A stretch of 41,353 bases of DNA from a virus. Below the pieces are notes generated by a model. That model searched no databases. It was given only the letters and a program-made list of their open reading frames with translations, and had not been told where the DNA came from. The stretch covers positions 1-41,353 of the IMG/VR virus record IMGVR_UViG_3300032223_001030. One strand, given 5' to 3'. Positions within the stretch are counted from its first letter, which is position 1. Each line of letters starts with the position of its first letter. Positions 24,326 through 31,023 of this stretch are shown here, piece after piece. Made by a program: the position numbers and the translations under genes.

Positions 24326-24363
24326 GGTGCCGGATCCGCTCGATCACGGCTGGATCCGGCACC
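24326..24363 (+). terminator. Perfect 12-base stem after the HTH gene
   Basis: GGTGCCGGATCC (24326-24337) pairs fully with GGATCCGGCACC (24352-24363) over a 14-base loop. The downstream T tract is weak (TTTT at 24373-24376), so termination may be partial. A smaller hairpin TTGCCT/AGGCAA (24301-24317) spans the stop codon. Confidence 0.7.
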
Positions 24364-24376
24364 GAGTCTCAATTTT

Positions 24377-24724
24377 ATGAGCGAAATGACAACAAGATCG
24401 AATATCACAGGCGTTAAATACGATGCTGGCAAGCCTCAATACGGGCTTTTTCCTCCGTTCGCTCTGGAGGAGGTCGCCAAGGTCCTGACCTACGGCGCCA
24501 ACAAGTATACGCCAAACAACTGGAGACACGTTGAGAATTCCTCCAAGCGTTACTTCGATGCGGCTCAACGACATATGTGGGCCATCGCTCGAGGCGAAGT
24601 CAACGATCCTGAATCTGGCTTTCCTCATGCGGCTCACGCGGCAACGTGCCTCTTATTCCTGATGGAATATCAAATGGGCACATCACAAAAGACGGTAGAC
24701 TTTCTTAAATCCACAAACAAATAA
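24377..24724 (+). CDS. dATP/dGTP diphosphohydrolase-family protein (DUF5664 type)
   Basis: A 115-residue all-helical protein. The sequence GVKYDAGKPQYGLFPPFALE near 11-30, VLTYGANKYTPNNWRHV near 37-53, YFDAAQRHMWAIARGE and DPESGFPHAAHAATCLLFLM is the typical pattern of this phage family, named after the N-terminal domain of MazZ-like dNTP diphosphohydrolases. Such enzymes adjust dNTP pools; in some phages they support modified-base genomes, for which there is no other sign here. It stands before the clamp gene in the replication cluster. Confidence 0.8.
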   Translation: MSEMTTRSNITGVKYDAGKPQYGLFPPFALEEVAKVLTYGANKYTPNNWRHVENSSKRYFDAAQRHMWAIARGEVNDPESGFPHAAHAATCLLFLMEYQMGTSQKTVDFLKSTNK

Positions 24725-24730
24725 ATCATC

Positions 24731-25402
24731 ATGCTTAAACTATCCAAATTCACGGTCGACGTTCTGAAGAACTTCGCCTCCATCAATCCCAATCTCGTGA
24801 TCAAGGAGGGCTCGACCTTCTCGACGATCGCTGAGGCAAAAAACATCATGGCGTCCGTCACGGTCCCCGAGAACTTCTCTCGCACCTTTGGCGTGTACGA
24901 CCTGAACGAGTTCATCGCCGCCTTGAGCCTTCTGGAAGATCCGACGATCGACCTGCTGGAAGACTCGGCGATCCTCTCCGATGACTCCACGACGGTCAAG
25001 TACCGCTTCGCGAATCCGACCGTCCTGACGACTCCGTCCAAGGAGATCAAGATGCCCTCGATCGACGTGACCGTCAAGCTCACCAACGACCTGCTCGGCA
25101 AGGTCCGTAAAGCGGCAGGTGTCTTGGGCCACTCGATCGTCGCGCTGAAGGGAACGTCGTCTGGATCCCTGAGCCTCGCGGTCCTCGATCCGAAGGACTC
25201 GTCGGCCAACACCTACACGGTCGCTCTGACCGAGAAGCACACGCTCGACAAGGACTTCTCCTTTGAGTTTCTAATTGACAACCTCAAGGTCCTCTCTGGT
25301 GACTACACGGTCGCCGTCTCTTCGAAGCTGATCTCCGAATGGACTCATGCGGACTTCAAGGTAAATTACTTCATCGCTCTGGAGAAGACCTCAACCATCT
25401 GA
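24731..25402 (+). CDS. gp45: Sliding clamp gp45
   Basis: A 223-residue homologue of T4 gp45 (228), the trimeric processivity clamp that also tethers gp55/gp33 RNA polymerase for late transcription. The N-terminal KLSKFTVDVLKNFASINPNL and IKEGS-TFSTIAEAKNIMA, then FGVYDLNEFIAALSLLEDP near 53-71, are diagnostic. The C-terminal part (SKLISEWTHADFKVNYFIALEKTS) ends as in other gp45 proteins. It is followed by a small GroES-like gene and then clamp loader genes 44 and 62. A six-base gap separates it from the preceding stop; no Shine-Dalgarno is seen. Confidence 0.95.
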   Translation: MLKLSKFTVDVLKNFASINPNLVIKEGSTFSTIAEAKNIMASVTVPENFSRTFGVYDLNEFIAALSLLEDPTIDLLEDSAILSDDSTTVKYRFANPTVLTTPSKEIKMPSIDVTVKLTNDLLGKVRKAAGVLGHSIVALKGTSSGSLSLAVLDPKDSSANTYTVALTEKHTLDKDFSFEFLIDNLKVLSGDYTVAVSSKLISEWTHADFKVNYFIALEKTSTI

Positions 25403-25416
25403 TCATACATATTAAC

Positions 25417-25659
25417 ATGAAGCCGCTAAGCAACAACGTCATCTTTCGTAAACAGAACTCATACGCCTCTCAGAAAAGCTCCGTCATCATGACGATCGAG
25501 CCCGAGGTGGAATTCATCGCCGAACACATCGGCGCACAGGTAGAGAACGTGAAGGTTGGAGATCGCCTCGTCATTCCTGCTGGTAAGGCAAAGGCAATCA
25601 ATTCCGATGACAAGTTCATGATCTCTGAGGACGACATTCTAGGCATCTACACAAAGTAA
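25417..25659 (+). CDS. Very short GroES-like co-chaperonin (gp31 analogue candidate)
   Basis: An 80-residue protein that follows the GroES plan: N-terminal strand KPLSNNVIFRKQ (compare RPLHDRVIVKR), a short Ser-rich loop with a hydrophobic VIM (23-25) where GroES has its GroEL-binding IVL mobile-loop tripeptide, VKVGDRLVIPAG at 46-56, and the ending DKFMISEDDILGIY at 65-78 (compare VLIMSESDILAI). It is shorter than GroES (97) and T4 gp31 (111), mainly by loss of the roof loop and part of the mobile loop. In T4, gp31 replaces GroES for folding gp23. Location inside the clamp operon is unexpected. No other identity fits as well. Confidence 0.75.
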   Translation: MKPLSNNVIFRKQNSYASQKSSVIMTIEPEVEFIAEHIGAQVENVKVGDRLVIPAGKAKAINSDDKFMISEDDILGIYTK

Positions 25660-25660
25660 C

Positions 25661-26602
25661 ATGAACGAATTCCTCTGGGTTGAAAAATATCGTCCCAAGA
25701 CGATCGACGAGTGCATCCTTCCGGCTCCACTCAAGAAGACGCTGAACGAGGTCGTGAAGTCCGGTCAGTTACAGAACATGCTTCTGACCGGAACGGCTGG
25801 ACTTGGCAAGACCACCGTGGCTCGTGCTCTGTGTGGCATGCTCAAGCTCGATCACATCCTGATCAACGGCTCAGAGGAATCAGGTATCGACGTCCTTCGA
25901 AATAAGATCAAGCAGTTCGCTTCGACCGTTTCATTGGATGGCACTGGCTCGTACAAGGTCGTAATCCTTGACGAGGCCGACTATCTGAATCCGCAGTCGA
26001 CTCAGCCGGCGCTTCGTGCATTCATCGAGGAGTTCTCGGCCAACTGTCGATTCATCTTCACGTGTAACTTCAAGAATCGAATCATCGAGCCCCTTCATTC
26101 TCGATTGGCCGTAGTTGAATTCAACGCGACCAAGAAGGAACTCGTTGGCCTTGCTGTTCAGTTCCATGAACGTCTGAAGAAGATCCTCGATCTCGAGAAG
26201 ATCAAGTACACGGACAAGGTTCTGGCCGAGCTCATCATCAAGCACGCTCCCGACTGGCGTAGGATCTTAAATGAGTGTCAGCGTCACTCTTCGTCCGGCG
26301 AGATCGGCGCCAATGCCGTGGTTGGTCTATCTGACTCGAACATTCAGGCCCTCATCAAGGCTCTGAAGGAGAAAGACTTCAGGACCATGCGCGCTTGGGT
26401 GGTCAACAACAACGACGTCGATCCAGCACAGGTGTATCGATCGATCTACGACTGCATCACGGAAGTGGCTAAGCCTGAATCCGTGCCGCAGGCAATCATC
26501 ATCCTGGCGGACTATCAATATAAAAACAGTTTTGTGGCGGATCGTGAACTGAATACGGTCGCGGCTCTCACGGAACTCATGTGCAACGTCGAATGGAAGT
26601 AA
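25661..26602 (+). CDS. gp44: Clamp loader large subunit gp44
   Basis: A 313-residue AAA+ ATPase (T4 gp44: 319) that opens gp45 and loads it on DNA together with gp62. N-terminal FLWVEKYRPKTIDECILP is the RFC-box-like start; Walker A GTAGLGKTT at 44-52, Walker B VVILDEADYL at 100-109 with DEAD box, sensor TCNFKNRIIEPLHSR near 148-162 containing the SRC-like arginine motif. The C-terminal collar domain follows. The ATG is one base after the stop of the GroES-like gene, suggesting coupling. Confidence 0.97.
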   Translation: MNEFLWVEKYRPKTIDECILPAPLKKTLNEVVKSGQLQNMLLTGTAGLGKTTVARALCGMLKLDHILINGSEESGIDVLRNKIKQFASTVSLDGTGSYKVVILDEADYLNPQSTQPALRAFIEEFSANCRFIFTCNFKNRIIEPLHSRLAVVEFNATKKELVGLAVQFHERLKKILDLEKIKYTDKVLAELIIKHAPDWRRILNECQRHSSSGEIGANAVVGLSDSNIQALIKALKEKDFRTMRAWVVNNNDVDPAQVYRSIYDCITEVAKPESVPQAIIILADYQYKNSFVADRELNTVAALTELMCNVEWK

Positions 26603-26997
26603 AACCCAAAAAGTTATCTTTCTTTGACTGCCTCAACTCGATCAACGAGGGAGCTCGAGGCAAGGATCTATTTGAGAATCCCTTGATGGAGGAGAAGACC
26701 TACGTTCCATTCATGTGCAATCGTGGACTCAGCTGGTTCTCTGACACGATCTTACTTGCCAATGAAATGAATCGTAGGCCCACGATTCCAGTCAAGGCTC
26801 AATACAACTTTCTTCGTCTATCCATTCGTCCACGCAAACGTTTCTCGAAGTGGCTCAAGAACGAGGAGTCGGACGACATCGAACTCATCAAGCGAGCCTA
26901 CGGCTACTCGTCCGAGAAGGCTCGTCAAGTCCTTTCGCTGTTCTCATCGGATTCGTTGAAGGCTTTACGGCTCTCGCGCGATACCGGTGGAAAATAG
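26593..26997 (+). CDS. gp62: Clamp loader small subunit gp62
   Basis: A 134-residue protein in the gp62 position, overlapping the end of gp44 by ten bases. The sequence LSFFDCLNSINEGARGKDLF, YVPFMCNRGLSWFSDTILLANEMNRR near 40-66, and SIRPRKRFSKWLKNE near 82-96 is the pattern of the shortened gp62 found in marine T4-like phages; T4 gp62 has 187 residues. It forms the clamp-loader arm opposite gp44. Start at 26593 is preferred over an upstream GTG because it gives the usual N-terminus; the overlap implies coupled translation, as known for T4 44-62. Confidence 0.9.
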   Translation: MEVKPKKLSFFDCLNSINEGARGKDLFENPLMEEKTYVPFMCNRGLSWFSDTILLANEMNRRPTIPVKAQYNFLRLSIRPRKRFSKWLKNEESDDIELIKRAYGYSSEKARQVLSLFSSDSLKALRLSRDTGGK

Positions 26998-27003
26998 CAC
27001 ATG

Positions 27004-27011
27004 CATAAATA
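27004..27011 (+). promoter_or_regulatory. Late-type promoter (CATAAATA) before regA
   Basis: CATAAATA with the expected start near 27017, about 19 bases before the ATG. A late octamer before the early regulator RegA is unexpected and is immediately followed by an inverted repeat. Confidence 0.6.
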
Positions 27012-27042
27012 ACGTCATAATGATTAACTTTTGTTATGACGT
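27012..27042 (+). promoter_or_regulatory. Inverted repeat enclosing the regA start codon
   Basis: Perfect 9-base arms ACGTCATAA (27012-27020) and TTATGACGT (27034-27042) with a 13-base AT-rich loop. The right arm contains the first regA ATG at 27036, so in the RNA the initiation site would be paired. T4 RegA represses its own translation by binding its initiation region; this hairpin is a candidate operator or switch. Confidence 0.6.
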
Positions 27043-27497
27043 ATTCAACTTCAGAAATTTCTAACGCCTCTCGTGCTGAGAGCCTCGCCCCTTGGTCTCC
27101 ACAGGACATGTTGGAGGTCACGCTCAACGAGCCAGACGACTTTCTTAAAGTCCGCGAGACGCTGACTCGAATCGGCGTCGCTTCGAAGAAGGAGATCAAC
27201 ACATTGTATCAATCTTGTTTGCTACTTCATAAGCAAGGAAGATATTTTTTGGTGCATTTCAAAGAGATGTTTATGCTCGATGGAAAGCCTTCAGATTTTA
27301 CAATAGATGATTTGGGCAGGCGAAATACGATCGCTCAATTGTTATCTGACTGGGGACTTTTGAATATTGTCCATCCCAATAGACTTGTGGAAAAAACCAC
27401 TTTGCGCAATATCAAGATCATCTCTCATAAAGACAAAGCTCAATGGAATTTGATTCCTAAGTATCAGATTGGTCAGGTAAAGAAGAAGAAGCCTTAA
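27036..27497 (+). CDS. regA: Translational repressor RegA
   Basis: A 153-residue homologue of T4 RegA (122), which binds initiation regions of early mRNAs such as 44, 45 and regA and blocks ribosomes. From residue 25 it aligns closely with T4: MLEVTLNEPDDFLKVRETLTRIGVA, TLYQSCLLLHKQGRYFLVHFKEMF, RRNTIAQLLSDWGLLNIV and IPKYQIGQ (all seen here in shorter pieces). The 24-residue N-terminal extension is Ser/Ala-rich and not in T4; translation could instead start at the ATG at 27108. The 3' two thirds are clearly more AT-rich than the 5' end, suggesting a mosaic gene. Synteny 45-44-62-regA supports the call. Confidence 0.93.
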   Translation: MTYSTSEISNASRAESLAPWSPQDMLEVTLNEPDDFLKVRETLTRIGVASKKEINTLYQSCLLLHKQGRYFLVHFKEMFMLDGKPSDFTIDDLGRRNTIAQLLSDWGLLNIVHPNRLVEKTTLRNIKIISHKDKAQWNLIPKYQIGQVKKKKP

Positions 27498-27508
27498 TTC
27501 GATTTTCT

Positions 27509-27516
27509 TATAAATA
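27509..27516 (+). promoter_or_regulatory. Late promoter for the nucleotidase-lysozyme fusion
   Basis: Perfect TATAAATA; expected start near 27522, five bases before the ATG at 27527. Late expression fits a lysozyme. Confidence 0.78.
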
Positions 27517-27526
27517 GCTTACGATC

Positions 27527-29737
27527 ATGAGCGACGAGGCTATCAAACAACCGATTAAGGATAAAGACGTCGCCGTGACGTCTTATCAGATCTACTGCGA
27601 CATGGATGGCGTCCTCGTCGACTTCGACACGGCCATCAAGAAGGTTACCGGAGGCAAACTCTGGGACGAAGCCGTTCGCGACCTCGGCCTCGAAGAACTC
27701 TGGCGTCTAATCAATCTTGGCGGATCCGCTTGGTGGGCCGAACTCAACTGGACCAAAGACGGTCAGAAACTCTGGGACTTTCTTCGCGATAAGAATCCAA
27801 TCATTCTCACGGCCGGTGCGATCTCGAGGACTGGCGATCGAGCCCTTAATGGCAAGAAGGCATGGTGTCTGAAGCACCTCGGTCCTAAACCTGAGGTCAT
27901 CGTGGCCGATCATGGCACGGATAAGAAGTTCTGGTCCGAGCCTGGACACATTCTGATTGATGATCTGGAGGAGAACATTCGTGCTTGGCGTTCTCGTGGA
28001 GGCATAGGCATTCATCACAAGGACGCTGCCCAGACGATCTCTGAGCTCAAGGAGCATATCCTTACGTTTGCTCCCAATGATGAGCTGGAAGAGGACTGGA
28101 GATCACTGGCCGCGGCTGGATTGCTCGGTCTATCTGCCGTCAAGATGTATGAGAGTCTGAATGCCTCTTCCGTCTCCGCTTCTGGCAAGCTTTTTAGAAA
28201 AGTTGATAAAGGCACTCTGAAGGATCCGTTTCAGGAAGGCAAGTTCTTCATGACTCCGGATCTTCGACTCATCTCCGTGCAGGATCATGAATCCGCTGCG
28301 GCCGAGATCCTTGGTGGTGAGTACGATTCGGACGATTCATGGATGGATCGTTGGAGCGCTCAGTTGGCCGAGGCTGGATGGGTGCGAGTGATCTGTGACG
28401 GTGAAAGCCTGGTGTTTTCATGGAAGGCCAGTCCGTCTCAGATTCGTGAGCTCAAGAACTTGGCTATCGAGAATCAACTTATACTGATCGACGATGTCAA
28501 CTCGAAAGATCGCGTGCTGTGGCAACCCGGAATGGATGAAGGCACCGATCAGAAGAACTCCAAGAAGCTTCAGATCTACTGCGACATGGATGGTGTTTTG
28601 ATCGACTTCGACACACCTCTAAAGAAGCTTACCGGAGGCCTTCTGTGGAATGACGCGGTCAAGGAATATGGTCTCGAGGAATTCTGGCGTCGAATCAATG
28701 CTGGCGGTGTGGAGTGGTGGAGCGACCTTTCCTGGGCACAGGACGGCCATCAGCTCTGGAACTTCATCAAGGATAAGAATCCCATCATTCTTACGGCCGG
28801 TGCGACTTCTATGACTGGAGATCGTGCTGAGAGAGGAAAGAAGATCTGGTGCGCACGAGAATTAGGTAATTCCTTTGAAGTCATTGTGGCCGATCATGGA
28901 AAGGATAAGAAGTATTGGGCCGCGCCGAATCACATTCTCATCGATGATCTGGAAGAAAACATTCGCGCCTGGAGATCTCGAGGAGGCATCGGCATCCTTC
29001 ATCGGAATACCACTCAGACGATCGCGGAGCTCAAGGACCACTTGCTATCATGGTCCGATGATCCCGATGAGCTGGAAGAGGACTGGAGATCAATGGCCGC
29101 GGCTGGATTGATCGGTGCGACTTCTCTGACCGGAGCTCATGGCGCATCGGCCAAGCATCATTCCGTGCCTCATAACAAGGCACACATCACTCATACGATT
29201 TCCAATAAGATGACACCTCTGACGGCCACCACTCCAGAACAGCTCCTGATGGGCTACGAGAACTCCAAGGACAATCCTAACGGCGGATATGACAAAGCTT
29301 CCGGAAAGTGGTTTCCCGTGCGAAGTCTGGAAGGCGGATCCGACACGATCGCCTACGGTCACAAGCTTCTGCCCGGAGAGGACTTCTCCAAGGGAATCAC
29401 GGACGAAGAGGCCGTCGCTCTCCTTCGTCAGGACATCGCCAAGCGCGAGGTGGCCATTCGAAAGGCCCTTCCTGAATACGACTCGCTTCCTCAGTACGTC
29501 AAGAACGGCATCGTCTCCGCATGGTATCGCGGCGACCTTGGTCCCAAGGCTACTCCCAAGACGATGGCGCTCATGAAGGCCGGTGACTGGTCTCAAGCCG
29601 CGGCTGAGTATCTCAATAGCCGAGACTTCAAGACCGGATTTGCTGGCGTCAAGAAACGCATGCAAGACAACGCGGATGCTTTTACGAAGTTCGCTTCAGA
29701 AAAAGTTTCGACGGGTATGCAGGTCGCGTATAAATAA
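27527..29737 (+). CDS. Fusion of two HAD 5'-nucleotidase-like domains with a lysozyme domain
   Basis: A 736-residue protein of unusual make-up. Residues 20-212 and 347-535 are two copies of one HAD-type domain: motif I CDMDGVLVDFD (24-34) and CDMDGVLIDFD (352-362), motif II ILTAG (93-97, 421-425), and ILIDDLEENIRAWRSRGG (142-159, 470-487) as the acidic motif IV. This is the 5'(3')-deoxyribonucleotidase pattern. Each copy ends in EEDWRS, then AAAGL. Residues 223-333 form a separate mixed domain. Residues about 575-725 resemble T4-type lysozyme (GH24): LEGGSDTIAYGHKLLPGEDF at 601-620 parallels TIGIGHLL, then ITDEEAVALLRQDI. Expected role is peptidoglycan cleavage plus a nucleotidase-derived part that may be catalytic or structural. 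Not a known standard lysin. Confidence 0.85.
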   Translation: MSDEAIKQPIKDKDVAVTSYQIYCDMDGVLVDFDTAIKKVTGGKLWDEAVRDLGLEELWRLINLGGSAWWAELNWTKDGQKLWDFLRDKNPIILTAGAISRTGDRALNGKKAWCLKHLGPKPEVIVADHGTDKKFWSEPGHILIDDLEENIRAWRSRGGIGIHHKDAAQTISELKEHILTFAPNDELEEDWRSLAAAGLLGLSAVKMYESLNASSVSASGKLFRKVDKGTLKDPFQEGKFFMTPDLRLISVQDHESAAAEILGGEYDSDDSWMDRWSAQLAEAGWVRVICDGESLVFSWKASPSQIRELKNLAIENQLILIDDVNSKDRVLWQPGMDEGTDQKNSKKLQIYCDMDGVLIDFDTPLKKLTGGLLWNDAVKEYGLEEFWRRINAGGVEWWSDLSWAQDGHQLWNFIKDKNPIILTAGATSMTGDRAERGKKIWCARELGNSFEVIVADHGKDKKYWAAPNHILIDDLEENIRAWRSRGGIGILHRNTTQTIAELKDHLLSWSDDPDELEEDWRSMAAAGLIGATSLTGAHGASAKHHSVPHNKAHITHTISNKMTPLTATTPEQLLMGYENSKDNPNGGYDKASGKWFPVRSLEGGSDTIAYGHKLLPGEDFSKGITDEEAVALLRQDIAKREVAIRKALPEYDSLPQYVKNGIVSAWYRGDLGPKATPKTMALMKAGDWSQAAAEYLNSRDFKTGFAGVKKRMQDNADAFTKFASEKVSTGMQVAYK
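29729..29736 (+). promoter_or_regulatory. Late octamer overlapping the fusion gene stop
   Basis: Perfect TATAAATA formed by the last codons. It would start transcription near 29742 and give the Hsp20 gene an 89-base leader that carries a hairpin. The overlap with codons makes chance somewhat more likely than at the other sites. Confidence 0.6.
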
Positions 29738-29760
29738 ATTTGAGTCCAGACGGATTCAAT

Positions 29761-29785
29761 CGGCGAATGCCTTCGGGGTTTGCCG
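29761..29785 (+). ncRNA. UUCG hairpin in the Hsp20 leader
   Basis: CGGCGAATGCC and GGGTTTGCCG enclose a C(TTCG)G tetraloop with one bulged G and two G-U pairs. It has no T tract and sits 45 bases before the Hsp20 ribosome site, so it is more likely a leader structure protecting the mRNA 5' end than a terminator. Confidence 0.55.
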
Positions 29786-29830
29786 ACAAAACAACAACAA
29801 GTCCCTGCTTAAGTGGGGGAAAGGAAACAA

Positions 29831-30271
29831 ATGCAACTCGGTCACTACAGCTACATCCCACGCCAATTCTTCATTGGCTTCGATGATCTCTTCAACCTCC
29901 TAGAATCCCAACCTTGGAAGGCTGAAGCGAATACATTCGGCACATATCCGCCTCATAATGTCATTAAGATTGATGAGGATAATTACACCATTGAATTCGC
30001 CGTCGCCGGTTTCAAACCTGAAGACATCGATCTCGAGGTAATGGACTCCGTGCTACGCATCACTGGTGGCAAGAAAGACGAGCGTGAATACTCCCATAAA
30101 GGAATCTCTTCGAAGAACTTCTTCAAGACATTCACACTCGCCGATTACGTAGTCGTCACTGGCTCAACCCTCGAAGATGGTATTCTCTCGATTCATTTGA
30201 AACGTGAATTACCCGAGTCAAAGAAGGCTCGTAAGATCTCGATTGGTAAGCCGCAGTTCCTCAAGGGCTGA
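29831..30271 (+). CDS. hsp20: Small heat-shock protein Hsp20 (alpha-crystallin)
   Basis: A 146-residue sHsp with a short N-terminal arm (FFIGFDDLFNLLE), an alpha-crystallin domain from about residue 42 (PPHNVIKIDEDNYTIEFAVAGFKPEDIDLEV) through GISSKNFFKTFTLADYVVV and LEDGILSIHLKRELPE near 120, and a C-terminal ARKISIG that holds the conserved I-x-I motif. It holds unfolding proteins; T4-like cyanophages carry hsp20 as a core gene. The AAGGA at 29821-29825 is a proper ribosome site, so the ATG at 29831 is preferred over an upstream GTG. In T4-like phages it is thought to aid capsid or replication protein folding, which is inference. Confidence 0.94.
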   Translation: MQLGHYSYIPRQFFIGFDDLFNLLESQPWKAEANTFGTYPPHNVIKIDEDNYTIEFAVAGFKPEDIDLEVMDSVLRITGGKKDEREYSHKGISSKNFFKTFTLADYVVVTGSTLEDGILSIHLKRELPESKKARKISIGKPQFLKG

Positions 30272-30283
30272 GGTCGTAAAATA

Positions 30284-30322
30284 GGGTCCGTGAGGTAATT
30301 TGGTTATGTACTTCACGGACCC
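30284..30322 (+). terminator. Inverted repeat after hsp20, overlapping a promoter
   Basis: GGGTCCGTGA (30284-30293) pairs perfectly with TCACGGACCC (30313-30322) over a 19-base loop. The right arm is the spacer of the TGTAC-class promoter at 30307-30335, so the same DNA may end hsp20 transcription and begin another. T tract is poor. Confidence 0.65.
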
Positions 30323-30335
30323 TTCATGTTATATT
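30307..30335 (+). promoter_or_regulatory. TGTAC-class promoter, now facing an antisense gene
   Basis: TGTACT (30307-30312), 17-base spacer ending TG-T, TATATT (30330-30335). It points to the plus strand but is followed by a minus-strand endonuclease whose stop codon overlaps the -10 box. It may be the original promoter of the polymerase gene, separated from it by the insertion. Confidence 0.65.
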
Positions 30336-30990
30336 ATGACTTGAATTTGCATTTATCGAAATGCCATGTTTTCATTCCTGTACTACCTCCAATTTTTCCA
30401 CAATGAGGACAAATAATTTTAATTTGGCTAGGATGAGAACCATTGGCTGCTCTTTTTCGATTCGACTGTGATTGTATTTTTCCTCCTAAAAATGGATGTG
30501 TACCATTAGCTATTTGTTTTTGAGCATTTTTTATTCGTACTTCTTTCATCATTAGAGAATTTTGAAAAGTATCTTTTAGAAAAATATGTGTGCCATTTGA
30601 AATGTTTTTTTCACTTATTCTTTTTGCAATTTCTCCTCCTAGAAAATGATGCGTACCATTAAGAACTCGCTTTAAAGCTAATTCGGATTGTTGTTTTCCT
30701 CCTAGAAAATGATGCGTACCATTAGCTACGAGTCGTAATTGTGATATTCTAGCTAAATTTGATTTTTGTTCAGGTGTTATAGTTATTCGATTAGCGATTA
30801 GTAAACAAGCATGCCAATCGCCTTGAGCATAATGAATATCATAATGTTCCTGAATGGTAACAGCCTTTAAGTTTTCCGGTGAATTATTCGAATGATCTCC
30901 ATCAATGTGATGAATTTCGAATGTTCTTCCAGATTCATCAATGGGAATAGGACCGAAATGGTCCTCATAGATTTTCCTATAAGTAGTCAT
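30334..30990 (-). CDS. HNH homing endonuclease with NGTHxFLGG repeats
   Basis: A 218-residue minus-strand protein, the only gene on that strand. The N-terminus has the HNH nuclease core EIHHIDGDHSNNSPENLKAV (25-44) and later HYDIHY. Five repeats of NGTH-type (90, 111, 132, 162, 183; mostly spaced 21) form a DNA-reading array, and the C-terminus ends in a zinc-finger-like CPHC (194-197) with His210 and Cys214. This is a typical phage mobile endonuclease that cuts intron- or gene-free alleles of a neighbour to spread itself. Its DNA is much more AT-rich than flanking genes, a sign of recent arrival. It has a late promoter and a hairpin leader on its own strand, no visible ribosome site. Confidence 0.93.
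   Translation of the reverse strand: MTTYRKIYEDHFGPIPIDESGRTFEIHHIDGDHSNNSPENLKAVTIQEHYDIHYAQGDWHACLLIANRITITPEQKSNLARISQLRLVANGTHHFLGGKQQSELALKRVLNGTHHFLGGEIAKRISEKNISNGTHIFLKDTFQNSLMMKEVRIKNAQKQIANGTHPFLGGKIQSQSNRKRAANGSHPSQIKIICPHCGKIGGSTGMKTWHFDKCKFKS
30634..30724. repeat. Near-exact DNA repeats inside the endonuclease gene
   Basis: A 28-base unit is identical at 30634-30661 and 30697-30724, 63 bases apart (21 codons), encoding the NGTHHFLGG modules. The identity at DNA level points to recent duplication of the DNA-binding module. Confidence 0.85.
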
Positions 30991-31023
30991 AGCTGCAATG
31001 GTTCGTTAATTGTTTATTGTAGA

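Noticed and set aside
30440-30724. CRISPR-like array in the repeated region
   Set aside because: The repeats are in-frame protein modules of the endonuclease with a 21-codon period and related spacers; no CRISPR structure or cas genes.
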